Source of the DNA: Opitutia bacterium UBA7441
GTDB taxonomy: Bacteria; Verrucomicrobiota; Verrucomicrobiia; Opitutales; Coraliomargaritaceae
Direction of reading: 5' to 3'
Assembly: GCA_002480015.1 (NCBI GenBank)
Contig: DLQD01000031.1
Coordinates: 1 to 24,981, forward strand
Length of the DNA stretch: 24,981 bases
The position numbers were made by a program, and so were the translations under genes. This document shows, in pieces, positions 1-7,654 of this stretch; position 1 is the stretch's first letter; each line of letters begins with the position of its first letter. The notes below the pieces were generated by a model. It saw nothing but the letters and a program-made list of their open reading frames with translations, was not told the origin of the DNA and made no database searches.

Positions 1-25
1 GGGTGTAATTAAATGTGCGGGGTAA
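1..25 (+). repeat. Terminal inverted repeat of the ISKra4-type element (transposase 3' end side)
   Basis: Starts GGGTGTAATTAAATGTGCGG and is the exact reverse complement of 1425-1449 over 25 bases. The match stops at base 26. It lies one base before the stop codon of the transposase frame. Confidence 0.95.
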
Positions 26-26
26 T

Positions 27-1019
27 TCATGCGACTTCTTTTAGGTCTTCCCAGTATTGATTCCATAGTTTGTTCGCGCGTAAGGCTCTGGCTTTTGCAA
101 AGTCTTCTGCCGTCTCAATGTTCCAACTTGCACCAGGTATTTTCATCCTGGCTTGCAGGACATGTTTGTTCCCGCTTTCGATCAATCCGCTTCCTAATGG
201 GAGTTCCTTTTTGATCGCTTGATCGTAGGCGAGGTAGTCCCGGCGGTTATCGAGATAGCGCCAAGCACGGCGCACCGGACACAGTTCATCTGGCTCAGTC
301 GCGGGCTCAAGGTGCTTTTTTAACTCGGTGATGACCTTGTCGCTACGTCCGGCCTTCAGGCGTTTTTTCTGGGTCTTCAACCAACGAATGGTCTTTGACG
401 AGCAACTCGCAGCTGCTTCGCCCAAGTATTCCAAGACGTGGTAGAGGTCGATTAGCAGCTCACCTTGATCTCCAAAAGCGACCCTCCTTTGGGTGTCGAT
501 CCAAACGGCTCCATCGGCCAAGACGTGGATATGGCTTTGCATCGACATCCCGGCCAGCTTCGCGGTTTGCGCCCAAAGAGTCGCCACTGAATCGACCGAA
601 TCGAAGGTCGCATCGTAATAAGTGCGATTCACTCCCTTGGCGGCACTGGCACACAGGCGGGCTTCACGGTAGTCCACTTTACGCGTTTTACGGGCATCGC
701 CATTGCTATCGTCGGTCGAGACGATTCTGATGAATGAGCCATCCGCTTCGGCGACCAGTTCTTCGGCTCCGAGTGAGGGCAGTGCGCTGCAATTGTGGGC
801 CCTCTGGCGCTGGCTGCGTGCAATCCGTCCGGCGTTCTTGCGGGTGACTCCAGCAACCGCACTCAGAGGAAGCTCGAAGCCGTAATGCTCGATAACCGAT
901 ACGGAAGCCTTCTCGAAGGATTCCTCCAGACCAAAGGCGCAGACACCACGCTGTAAGGGTAACGAGCAGCGTCTTGAGCGAACCTTGATCGCATCCGGCA
1001 ACACCCGGATGTAAGTCAC
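27..1019 (-). CDS. ISKra4-family transposase, catalytic part (orfB frame)
   Basis: Carries the DDE catalytic domain that cuts and joins the element ends. Numbering from the GTG at 1019, the likely acidic residues are D93 (EADGSF), D169 (LADGAVWI) and E281 (GSGLIESGNK). The frame stays open upstream of this GTG as far as the A8 run at 1085-1092. The extra residues include WRSSAV just before the GTG, the kind of sequence expected in the middle of a full-length ISKra4 transposase. So 1019 is probably not a true start: this part is more likely made as a fusion with the upstream frame by a -1 frameshift. The full fusion would be about 440 residues, within the normal family range. It could instead be a decayed element with a single-base lesion, but the canonical slippery sequence argues against that. 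Confidence 0.85.
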   Translation of the reverse strand: MTYIRVLPDAIKVRSRRCSLPLQRGVCAFGLEESFEKASVSVIEHYGFELPLSAVAGVTRKNAGRIARSQRQRAHNCSALPSLGAEELVAEADGSFIRIVSTDDSNGDARKTRKVDYREARLCASAAKGVNRTYYDATFDSVDSVATLWAQTAKLAGMSMQSHIHVLADGAVWIDTQRRVAFGDQGELLIDLYHVLEYLGEAAASCSSKTIRWLKTQKKRLKAGRSDKVITELKKHLEPATEPDELCPVRRAWRYLDNRRDYLAYDQAIKKELPLGSGLIESGNKHVLQARMKIPGASWNIETAEDFAKARALRANKLWNQYWEDLKEVA

Positions 1020-1054
1020 TGCAGAGGAGCGCCACAGGGTCTCATTGACTGTGA

Positions 1055-1372
1055 CTAAACCGAATCGGCTCCACCACTGGAGAGTTTTTTTTCGCGCATT
1101 TGCACATCGGGCTCAGCCTTCTTAAGTTCCTTTCCAAGCTTGCGGTCAGCTTTTTCAGCCCAATGGGACAGGCTTTCGTTTCCGAGCCTGCGGACCTCTT
1201 CAATCAAAAGAGACTCTACCTCATCGGCACTGCGAATCCTGCCGCTCTCGTCAGGCTCGTTGCTCAACCTAATGATCGATTCGATGCGAGAGGCTAGCTC
1301 GGGATTATTTAAAAGGCCATCGTGGATGGCAGATAATACGCTCGGCTTTGTGGTGTTCGCTTTAGATGACAT
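1055..1372 (-). CDS. ISKra4-family transposase, N-terminal part (orfA frame)
   Basis: A 105-residue frame starting at the ATG at 1372 (a TTG at 1408 is possible but less likely). It is predicted to be helical, with a segment of the form EEVRRLGNESLSHWAEKA, which resembles the N-terminal region of ISKra4 transposases. It ends shortly after the lysine pair encoded by the A8 run. Alone it has no catalytic residues. It is expected to supply the N-terminal region of the full transposase when ribosomes slip back one base, and the short form could act as a regulator. No good ribosome binding site is seen before either start. Confidence 0.75.
   Translation of the reverse strand: MSSKANTTKPSVLSAIHDGLLNNPELASRIESIIRLSNEPDESGRIRSADEVESLLIEEVRRLGNESLSHWAEKADRKLGKELKKAEPDVQMREKKLSSGGADSV
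1069..1092 (-). promoter_or_regulatory. Programmed -1 frameshift site in the transposase: A8 slippery run plus hairpin
   Basis: On the minus strand, 1092-1085 is a run of eight A. Read in the orfA frame (GAA AAA AAA CTC) it gives the canonical heptamer A AAA AAA. Slipping back one base puts ribosomes in the orfB frame, which has no stop from here to position 27. Two bases downstream, 1082-1069 forms a perfect 5-bp hairpin (CTCCA, loop GTGG, TGGAG). The spacing is shorter than usual for a stimulatory structure, so its role is inferred. Confidence 0.7.
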
Positions 1373-1424
1373 CCAGAGCTTATTGCAGCTGCCGACGCGC
1401 TTGTACAATTAAATCGATGGTAAT

Positions 1425-1449
1425 TTACCCCGCACATTTAATTACACCC
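1425..1449 (-). repeat. Terminal inverted repeat of the ISKra4-type element (transposase 5' end side)
   Basis: Exact 25-base reverse complement of 1-25, ending in CATTTAATTACACCC. The transposase promoter would have to lie between this repeat and the first frame, within roughly 50 bp. Confidence 0.95.
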
Positions 1450-1451
1450 CT

Positions 1452-1480
1452 TTGCTAGGATAGTCAACTAAGGCTGTAGT
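1452..1480 (+). promoter_or_regulatory. Possible sigma70-type promoter next to the insertion sequence end
   Basis: TTGCTA at 1452-1457 and TGTAGT at 1475-1480 are 17 bp apart, each with 4 of 6 consensus matches. The pair is directly outside the IS right end and upstream of the symporter genes. It is a weak match, and nothing better was found between the IS and the DUF4212 gene. Confidence 0.25.
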
Positions 1481-1486
1481 CGCTTC

Positions 1487-1592
1487 AGGATGCACTCTTT
1501 ATTTCTTAAGGTGGCGCACGTAGGCTAGGTGTCTTACATACGAATCTGAACCGCAGTTTTACACTTGGAACTTTGGCTAAAGGATGCACTCT
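1487..1592 (+). repeat. Pair of 12-bp direct repeats upstream of the symporter operon
   Basis: AGGATGCACTCT occurs at 1487-1498 and again at 1581-1592, both in the leader of the symporter operon. Such a match is unlikely by chance in a stretch this short. It could be a duplicated regulatory site or the trace of an old insertion or deletion. The bases between show no gene. Confidence 0.6.
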
Positions 1593-1629
1593 GTGGATTT
1601 TTCTAATACCCCTCATTAGTCAATTCATC

Positions 1630-1896
1630 ATGGAAGAAAATCACCCCCGCGCACACCGCCGTGCTTGTCTTAAGCTTACCCTCTACCTGCTCGCAGTCTG
1701 GTTCACGATCAGTTTCGGTGCAGGTATCTTACTTCGGGACTGGTTGGATGCCAACTTTCCTTCGATCGGTAGCGCACCTTTCGGCTTCTGGATGGCGCAG
1801 CAGGGCTCGATCATCGGATTTGTCCTCATCCTGATCATCTACGCCTGCCTGATGAATCGTCTCGATCACGAACACGGTTACTCTGAAGAACGCTAA
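1630..1896 (+). CDS. DUF4212-type small subunit of a sodium:solute symporter
   Basis: An 88-residue membrane protein with a short charged N-terminus, two membrane helices (about residues 14-37 and 57-77) and a polar C-terminal tail. This is the pattern of the DUF4212 small subunits found beside VC_2705-type sodium symporters. It probably stabilises or helps assemble the large subunit in the inner membrane. The ATG at 1630 was chosen because the family starts with a short charged segment before the first helix. An upstream TTG at 1573 would add 19 residues that look unlike the family. The large subunit gene follows after 10 bp, so the two are surely co-transcribed. Confidence 0.88.
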   Translation: MEENHPRAHRRACLKLTLYLLAVWFTISFGAGILLRDWLDANFPSIGSAPFGFWMAQQGSIIGFVLILIIYACLMNRLDHEHGYSEER

Positions 1897-1906
1897 CTAT
1901 CCCGCC

Positions 1907-3739
1907 ATGTCCCAAGATACCCTTAATTTTATTTTCATCGGGCTGAGCTTCGCCCTCTACATCGTGATCGCAGTCCGCTCAAAGGCGGGTTCGACCAAAG
2001 AATACTACACCGCAGGTGGTGGTGTTTCGCCTTTGGCCAATGGCATGGCCACGGCGGCCGACTGGATGTCGGCGGCGACTTTTATTTCCATGGCCGGGAC
2101 AGTTGCGATCAGCGGTTATGATGCCTCTCGTTTCCTAATGGGGTGGACGGGCGGTTTTGTGCTGCTCACTGTTTTGATGGTGCCGTATCTCCGCAAGTTT
2201 GGTAAGGCCACCGTGCCCGACTTTATCGGCGACCGTTATTACTCGAAGCTGGCCCGTGGTGTGGCTGTGGTTTGTGCAATCTTCATCTGCATGACCTACA
2301 TCATGGGGCAAATGCGTGGAGTCGGGGTCGTCTTCTCGCAGCTCTTTGGTATCAGCATCCCCTTTGGAGTGATGATTGGCGCGGCGATTGTCTTCGCCTA
2401 CGCTGGGGTCGGCGGGATGAAGGGCATCACCTACACTCAGGTGGCACAGTACTGCGTGATGGCCTTTGCCTACACCATTCCAGCAGTCTATATCGCGATG
2501 GCCATGACTGGACACGTGTTCCCGCAATTTGGTTTGATCGGCGACTACACTGCCAGCGAGCCGATCGTGCCGTTCCTGCAAAAGCTCAACAATATCAATC
2601 TTGAGCTGGGCTTCCAGGAATACACATCGGGTAAGATGTCGACGATCAATATGTTTTGTATCACCGCCGCGCTTATGTGTGGGACGGCGGGCTTACCTCA
2701 CGTCATCGTGCGTTTCTTTACCGTAAAAAATGTCCGTTCCGTGCGTCGATCGGCGGCATGGACGCTTAGTTTCATTGCCGTGATCTACCTGACCGCACCG
2801 ACCATCGGCGCCTTTTCGCGGGTTAATTTGATCGAGAAACTTCACGACACTTCATACACCGAAGCCCCTTCCTGGTTCACGGAGTTCGAAGCCACCGGCC
2901 AGATGGCCTGGGTCGATAAAAACGGCGACGGGCGCATTCAGTACTATGGCCCCGCCAAATCGGATGCAGGCACTTTTTCTGTTTTCCAAGGTAAGAGCCC
3001 GGTCTATCCAGCTTATGATGCGCCCGAGTATCAACGCATCGGCACTCAAGGCGAGCGTTTGCTGGCGAGCAAATCTGACGACTCCAATCCGAACGAACTC
3101 TGGTTCGGCAACGACATCATGGTTATGGCGAATCCCCATATGGCCGGACTCCCGATGTGGGTCATCGCCTTACTCATGGCTGGTTGCATCGCGGCAGCCC
3201 TTTCGACTGCTGCAGGCCTGCTTCTTGTGCTCTCGACTTCGATCTCGCACGACTTAATGAAGAAGATCATCAAGCCCGACCTGAGCGACCGCGAAGAGGT
3301 CAACTACGCCCGCGCCGCCTCGTTTGTTGCGCTCGGGGTGGCCGCTTATTTCGGCATCAACCCGCCCTCGGCCTTTATCGCCAAAACCGTAGCTTTTGCC
3401 TTCGGGCTCGCCGCCTCGTCTTTCTTTCCGACCCTATTGATCGGTATTTTCTCCACTAAAATGAACAAGCAGGGTGCCATTAGCGGCATGCTCGCGGGCA
3501 TCAGCTTCACCATCGGTTATATCGTCTATTTTCAATTTCTCGGTGGGCATGACGACCATCTGCTCTTTGGTATCACTCCGGAGGGCATCGGATTTGTGGG
3601 CATGCTGATCAATTTTGCTGTCGCCTTCACGGTTAAAGCCTTCACCGCCGATGCTCCTGATTATGTGCAGGAAATGGTCGCCGAGATCCATATCCCGAGT
3701 GGCGCGGGTGAGGCGAAGAAGCAGGATTTCGAGATTTAG
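1907..3739 (+). CDS. Sodium:solute symporter large subunit (VC_2705/ActP-like SSS family)
   Basis: A 610-residue inner-membrane transporter of the solute:sodium symporter family, with about 12-13 membrane helices. The family hallmark region is clear at residues 50-72 (TAADWMSAATFISMAG), and a helix with S433/T434 (ALSTAAGLLLVLS) fits the sodium-binding helix. A large soluble insert at about residues 305-410 contains an EF-hand-like loop, DKNGDGRIQYYG (337-348), lacking the usual final acidic residue. Homologues with a DUF4212 partner are usually annotated as acetate or monocarboxylate symporters. The substrate here is not proven, although acs lies about 7 kb away. The gene converges on the mscS-like gene with a 15-bp gap and no visible terminator. 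Confidence 0.9.
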   Translation: MSQDTLNFIFIGLSFALYIVIAVRSKAGSTKEYYTAGGGVSPLANGMATAADWMSAATFISMAGTVAISGYDASRFLMGWTGGFVLLTVLMVPYLRKFGKATVPDFIGDRYYSKLARGVAVVCAIFICMTYIMGQMRGVGVVFSQLFGISIPFGVMIGAAIVFAYAGVGGMKGITYTQVAQYCVMAFAYTIPAVYIAMAMTGHVFPQFGLIGDYTASEPIVPFLQKLNNINLELGFQEYTSGKMSTINMFCITAALMCGTAGLPHVIVRFFTVKNVRSVRRSAAWTLSFIAVIYLTAPTIGAFSRVNLIEKLHDTSYTEAPSWFTEFEATGQMAWVDKNGDGRIQYYGPAKSDAGTFSVFQGKSPVYPAYDAPEYQRIGTQGERLLASKSDDSNPNELWFGNDIMVMANPHMAGLPMWVIALLMAGCIAAALSTAAGLLLVLSTSISHDLMKKIIKPDLSDREEVNYARAASFVALGVAAYFGINPPSAFIAKTVAFAFGLAASSFFPTLLIGIFSTKMNKQGAISGMLAGISFTIGYIVYFQFLGGHDDHLLFGITPEGIGFVGMLINFAVAFTVKAFTADAPDYVQEMVAEIHIPSGAGEAKKQDFEI

Positions 3740-3754
3740 TGAATCGGGTCTCGC

Positions 3755-5020
3755 TTATTCGACTCCCCTGAGCGCCAGACCTGCCTTTTCCAAATCGGCA
3801 CCACTGGGAGCCTGGTAGGCGCTGAGGCCAAATTCCGGTAGAACCGAGAGAAGGTGGTCAAAGATATCACCCTGAATATCTTCGTAGCGTGCCCATGCGG
3901 TGTCGTTACTGAAAACGTAGATCTCGATTGGCAACCCCTGTGGTCCAGGCGCGAGCTGGCGAACGATGAGTGTCATATCCTGGCGTGCTTTCGGGTGATT
4001 GCGTAGATAGGCCACACAGTAGGCGCGGAAGGTGCCCACGTTCGTTAGGCGCCGACCATTGATCAGCTCAGAGAGATCTTCGCCGATGCCGTCGTTGTGC
4101 ATTCGGATCTCATTGAGCTTCGCTTCTAAATATGGGCGGAGCAGACGGATGCGCTTGAAGCGTTCCAGCATTGCTTCATCGGCAAACTGAATCGTGCGCA
4201 TGTCGATGTAGAGTGGACGCTTGATTCGCCGTCCGCCGGCGTCACTCATGCCTCGCCAGTTTTTAAAGGAATCCGTAATCAGCGCGTAGGTCGGAATCGT
4301 TGTGATGGTCTTATCCCAATTTTGCACTTTAACCGTGGTCAGTGAGACGTCGATCACATCACCATCAGCTCCACGTGCCGGCATTTCGATCCAGTCGCCG
4401 ACCATGACCATGTTATTCACTGATAGCTGGAAGCCGGCTACGAGGCCGAGAATAGCGTCCTTGAAGATCAAAAGGAGAATTGCAGTGACCGCACCGAGAC
4501 CGGAAAAGAAGACGAGTGGTGACTTGCCGAGAACAGCCGAGAGTATAAAGATGAAGCCAATCAGATTAATAATCAGCTTGGCGGCTTGTATGAAGCTCTT
4601 GGCTGGATACTGCTTACCAAGCGTACTTCGCTCCCAGACGGCTCTGGTGAAATTAAGAATGCCATCGATCACAAGCAGGATAATGACGATCAGGTAGGTG
4701 TTCACGATGACGTGGAACACATTCATAATATCGGTCAAGCCATCGAAGAGAGTGGGGGCGAAAAAGTGAATAATCGCTACCGGCACGATATGAGAGAAAC
4801 GCACGATCACATTGTGCCGGACTAGGAGGTCATCCCATTGGATGGATGTTTTCCCTATAATCGGATGGATGACGTAGGTGATCAAGCGTTTGGCTACTAA
4901 GTTGGCCAGCCAAGCAAGAATGAAGAGGTAGAGGCCAGCCCCCAGTAGTCCAAGCAGGTGAGCTAAACTTGGTGCGATGTGCAGTTTTTGGAGCCATTCA
5001 CTTATAATTTCGTAGGTCAT
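3755..5020 (-). CDS. MscS-family mechanosensitive channel, YbdG-like
   Basis: A 421-residue inner-membrane channel that should open under membrane tension and release solutes during hypo-osmotic shock. Four or five membrane helices are visible (about 20-45, 75-92, 102-125 and 147-200), the last being the pore helix (SGLGAVTAILLLIFKDAILGLVAG). The cytosolic MscS beta domain follows, with VGDWIEMP and VTTIPTY-like segments (207-245). The length, the YbdG-type N-terminal helices and the long C-terminal domain match the E. coli YbdG/miniconductance class (about 415 residues) better than MscS itself (286). Start ATG at 5020; no ribosome binding site is seen. It is divergent from the LolA-like gene and is transcribed alone. 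Confidence 0.9.
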   Translation of the reverse strand: MTYEIISEWLQKLHIAPSLAHLLGLLGAGLYLFILAWLANLVAKRLITYVIHPIIGKTSIQWDDLLVRHNVIVRFSHIVPVAIIHFFAPTLFDGLTDIMNVFHVIVNTYLIVIILLVIDGILNFTRAVWERSTLGKQYPAKSFIQAAKLIINLIGFIFILSAVLGKSPLVFFSGLGAVTAILLLIFKDAILGLVAGFQLSVNNMVMVGDWIEMPARGADGDVIDVSLTTVKVQNWDKTITTIPTYALITDSFKNWRGMSDAGGRRIKRPLYIDMRTIQFADEAMLERFKRIRLLRPYLEAKLNEIRMHNDGIGEDLSELINGRRLTNVGTFRAYCVAYLRNHPKARQDMTLIVRQLAPGPQGLPIEIYVFSNDTAWARYEDIQGDIFDHLLSVLPEFGLSAYQAPSGADLEKAGLALRGVE

Positions 5021-5127
5021 GCTGTAGATAGTTGGCGATGATTCAGCAGGCTGACAATCTTTCCTTCTACGCTTCTGCGGATGACGATAGGCTTGCCATT
5101 CGAGTGTCGTGAAGTCGATATGGAATC

Positions 5128-5859
5128 ATGAACTGTAAAGTCTTTAATTTATTTTGTATCCTTTGTCTGCTCCCTGCCTTCGGGTATGCGCAGAGCGATG
5201 CATATTCGTTGCAGCGCATCTTGCAGCGTTATATTGAGACCTATGGTGGATTCAGGGATGCTGAGGCGCTCTCGTCGCTCAGCATCGAAGGCACGATCGA
5301 GCAGAATGGGCAGAATTATGCCTTTCTGGTGTATCAAAAACGTCCTTACTCTATGCGTTACCGTATTTCGAATGGTGCAAATAGGGTGATTACTGGCTTT
5401 AATGGTTCATCAGGTTGGATACGCGTTGAGACAAATGGTGAGGTTATGATTAAATCTCTCAATGGATCGGAGTATGACTCTCTCAGGAAAATGGCACGTT
5501 TCGACAGTCCGCTCTTCCGTCTTCTTGAAAAGAGTCAGGTTCAAATTAATCAAGTCGAACGCAGTATCTGGGAGGGGAAGAGTGTATATGTTATAGAGGT
5601 GCGTGAGTCTGGAGACTTGGTCAGCCATTACTACTTGGATATGAAGAGTGCGTATCTTCTGCGCCGAGATGAGTTGAATGCGGAGGGTGGGATCGCCTTT
5701 CAGACCCTCTACCGCGACTATCGGGAAGTGGAGGGTTTTCCTTTCGCTCACGAGATCGAAACGCGTGTAGGCGAACAGACCGTTAGTCTAGCCAATGTCC
5801 ATACAATCGAGGTCAACCATGGCTTGCTCAGTTTCTTTTTTGAGAAACCGGATCGATAG
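5128..5859 (+). CDS. Exported LolA-like / outer-membrane lipoprotein-sorting-like protein
   Basis: A 243-residue protein with a clear signal peptide (hydrophobic FNLFCILCLLPAFGYA, likely cut after residue 21 before QSD). The mature part is rich in beta strands with repeated patterns such as YSMRYRIS, VITGFNGSSGWIR and GKSVYVIEVRESGD. This resembles the half-barrel of LolA/LolB-like and related periplasmic lipid-binding proteins. It lacks a lipobox, so it should be soluble in the periplasm. The family link rests on overall pattern and not on a unique motif. It is a single gene, converging with the Lon-domain gene (17-bp gap). Confidence 0.6.
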   Translation: MNCKVFNLFCILCLLPAFGYAQSDAYSLQRILQRYIETYGGFRDAEALSSLSIEGTIEQNGQNYAFLVYQKRPYSMRYRISNGANRVITGFNGSSGWIRVETNGEVMIKSLNGSEYDSLRKMARFDSPLFRLLEKSQVQINQVERSIWEGKSVYVIEVRESGDLVSHYYLDMKSAYLLRRDELNAEGGIAFQTLYRDYREVEGFPFAHEIETRVGEQTVSLANVHTIEVNHGLLSFFFEKPDR

Positions 5860-5876
5860 ATGTCACGTAGCTCGGC

Positions 5877-6563
5877 TTAGTTTTTTCCAATGCCATTCTC
5901 GCCGAGTCCACCCTTGAGCTTCCGGTCGAGTTTGAGTCCTTCGATCTGTGAGCGCAGTGCACGTTCGAATTTTTCGAAGCGGGCCAGGATGCCGCGGGTT
6001 TCCAAGAGTTCCTGTTTGAATCGCCCAGCCGGACAGAGAGTGTAGATAGCCAAGTCGAGCACGTTTTCCGGCTCTTGTATGTTGGAAAGAAATTGCAGCA
6101 CCTCTTTGGGGATGTCGGCACCGAGCCGCATTTGCGTCTGCAGGAGTGCAAGCAGGGTAGGTTGGATCGCGGATAGCGTCCCTTCGCTACCGTCAGATTC
6201 ACTGATCACTTGGTGAATACGAGCGCGTCGGTAAGGCTCCTCGCAGACGATCCGCTCAAACTCGACACGTGCGAGGCCCTGCAGAATCAAGTTTGAGGTG
6301 CCATCCGAATTTTGCTTGCAGGCGCGGACGACACCGACACTTGCGATCGAGCAGGGGGTTTCAAATGCCTCCGCATCATCCTTCGCCTCGTCCAGTGCAG
6401 CTACAGCGAAAATGCGGTCTTGCTCCAGCACATGGCTCAACATTTCGCGGTAGCGCGGCTCGAAGATAAAGAGCGGCATCATAGCCTGCGGGAAGAGCAC
6501 GGTCTGACTCAGTGTCATAACAGGCACCTCGCGTGGTATTTCAATTTCCTGAGAAGTCATCAT
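5877..6563 (-). CDS. Stand-alone LON substrate-binding (N-terminal) domain protein
   Basis: A 228-residue protein consisting of the N-terminal substrate-binding domain of Lon protease only. Signatures are the start PREVPVMTLSQTVLFPQAMMP, the FEPRYREML motif around residues 34-42, and the GVVRACKQNSDGTSNLILQG segment. There is no AAA+ module and no Ser-Lys protease domain, so it cannot degrade proteins by itself. Such short proteins are common in bacteria and their role is poorly known. It is the last gene of a minus-strand operon after deoC and the helix-hairpin-helix gene, 23 bp downstream of the latter. ATG at 6563 or 6560; neither has a ribosome binding site. The C-terminus ends in a glycine- and lysine-rich tail. 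Confidence 0.85.
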   Translation of the reverse strand: MMTSQEIEIPREVPVMTLSQTVLFPQAMMPLFIFEPRYREMLSHVLEQDRIFAVAALDEAKDDAEAFETPCSIASVGVVRACKQNSDGTSNLILQGLARVEFERIVCEEPYRRARIHQVISESDGSEGTLSAIQPTLLALLQTQMRLGADIPKEVLQFLSNIQEPENVLDLAIYTLCPAGRFKQELLETRGILARFEKFERALRSQIEGLKLDRKLKGGLGENGIGKN

Positions 6564-6586
6564 CTATTTGTGGGCGGTCGCGCCGA

Positions 6587-6871
6587 CTAGTTCCATGCGT
6601 CTGGATGTAATTTGGACATTTCAGGCGACTCACATTCTGCATAATACACCGCTAGGCGAAAATAGCGAATCCGGTCAGCAGGAATTGGGGAGCTTTTACG
6701 GCAGACCTCTTCGAATAGAATCTCTGGGGCACGCCCTTGTAGTTCATAGATTTCGCGAATGCCGATGTCGAGTAGATTGCGGGCAACCTCCACATTCATG
6801 CGCGGTATACGCATCAATGCAGAGTTGAGCGCTTCATAATCGACCTTTTTCTTCTTTTTGTGCGGAAACAT
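6587..6871 (-). CDS. Small helix-hairpin-helix protein, Cdd1 (pathogenicity locus) type
   Basis: A 94-residue basic protein. After an N-terminal lysine stretch (residues 5-9) there is a helix-hairpin-helix-like segment (about 20-48: RIPRMNVEVARNLLDIGIRE). A region then ends in DRIRYFRLAVYYAE, which matches the small Cdd1/pathogenicity-locus family. That family is presumed to bind nucleic acid, but no function is established. The ATG at 6871 was chosen because it lies 7 bp after the deoC stop codon. A longer frame, open to 6985, would overlap deoC and adds sequence unlike the family. It is the middle gene of the deoC operon. Confidence 0.72.
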   Translation of the reverse strand: MFPHKKKKKVDYEALNSALMRIPRMNVEVARNLLDIGIREIYELQGRAPEILFEEVCRKSSPIPADRIRYFRLAVYYAECESPEMSKLHPDAWN

Positions 6872-6878
6872 GTCAAGT

Positions 6879-7562
6879 TCAGTAGCCGCTTGCGGACTCG
6901 GCCGCCGAGCCCTCGCAGATTGCCTGGCAGGACGTCCAGCCCACCCCGAGTCGGTGCACGCCCATATGGACGAAGCGCTGTGCATCCGCGCGGTCGCGAA
7001 TGCCGCCCGAGGGCTTAACCTTGATCCGCCCGGCTGCGGTATCGAGCATCGTCTGAACGTCTTCTATTTGAGCACCCTCGCCGTTAAAGCCGGTTGAAGT
7101 TTTGACAAAATCTGCGCCAGCCCGAATACAGACCTCAACCATCTGTTTGATTTGATCCGAGTTGAGGTGAGCCGTTTCAAATATCACTTTCATGGGGACG
7201 CCAGCAGCTCTCGTCAGCAGAGCCACGCCAGCCACATCGGCTTCAACCGCGTCCCACTTGCCTGACTTAATCCAGCCGTAGTTGGCCACCATGTCGATTT
7301 CATCGACGCCACGCCCAATGTAGCGGCGCGCCTCGTCGACCTTGGACTCGGGTAGTTGAACACCGTGCGGGAAGCCCAATACGACGCAGACCGCCGTATC
7401 GGTCCCTTGGCAACGTCGTTGAGCCAGCTCGATGTCACAAGGCCGCACGCAAACACTGAAGGCATTGAGCTGGATGCAGGTATCCAGCGCCTCAATTACT
7501 TCGGCTTCGGTGAGTTCGGCTTTTAAGATGGCAGCGTCAAGGTAGCGGCTAATATCTGGCAT
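6879..7562 (-). CDS. deoC: Deoxyribose-phosphate aldolase
   Basis: A 227-residue class I aldolase that splits 2-deoxyribose 5-phosphate into glyceraldehyde 3-phosphate and acetaldehyde in deoxynucleoside breakdown. The Schiff-base lysine is K154 (DFVKTSTGF), the relay lysine is K183 (KVKPSGGIRD) and the catalytic aspartate is D90 (DEIDMVANYG). The phosphate-binding SGG motif is intact. Length is normal for the short bacterial form. It is the first gene of an operon with two small proteins and is followed by no other deo gene. Upstream lies a 9-bp perfect palindrome that could be an operator. The acetaldehyde could be oxidised to acetate or acetyl-CoA, but no such enzyme is in the window. Confidence 0.95.
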   Translation of the reverse strand: MPDISRYLDAAILKAELTEAEVIEALDTCIQLNAFSVCVRPCDIELAQRRCQGTDTAVCVVLGFPHGVQLPESKVDEARRYIGRGVDEIDMVANYGWIKSGKWDAVEADVAGVALLTRAAGVPMKVIFETAHLNSDQIKQMVEVCIRAGADFVKTSTGFNGEGAQIEDVQTMLDTAAGRIKVKPSGGIRDRADAQRFVHMGVHRLGVGWTSCQAICEGSAAESASGY

Positions 7563-7630
7563 GCTAGGCGTCGGTTTAGATGTATCTTAGTGAAATTATC
7601 TAGGTAAAAGTATAGTCTGCGACTTACTGG

Positions 7631-7654
7631 AAGAATGAAAGGCAATTCATTCTT
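7631..7654. promoter_or_regulatory. Perfect palindrome upstream of deoC, candidate operator
   Basis: AAGAATGAA, six bases, TTCATTCTT: a perfect 9-bp inverted repeat. It lies about 70-90 bp before the deoC start, just upstream of a minus-strand TATACT. Read on the plus strand it is followed by GTTTTATTTTT and looks like a terminator, but no plus-strand gene ends here. An operator for a deoC regulator is the preferred reading. Confidence 0.45.

Larger units (their letters stand above)
1..1449 (-). mobile_element. ISKra4-family insertion sequence
   Basis: A complete insertion sequence bounded by perfect 25-bp inverted repeats. It carries two minus-strand frames that together make one DDE transposase. 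The family is assigned from the DDE-region signatures LADGAVWI and GSGLIESGNKH in the downstream frame. The length of about 1.45 kb and the two-frame layout fit the short, frameshifted members of this family. The left end coincides with the first base of the window, so the target-site duplication cannot be seen. Base 1450 is a C that could extend the right repeat by one base if a G precedes position 1. It sits about 180 bp upstream of the symporter operon and may affect its expression. Both frames are intact and the ends are identical, so it looks recent and possibly active. Confidence 0.9.
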
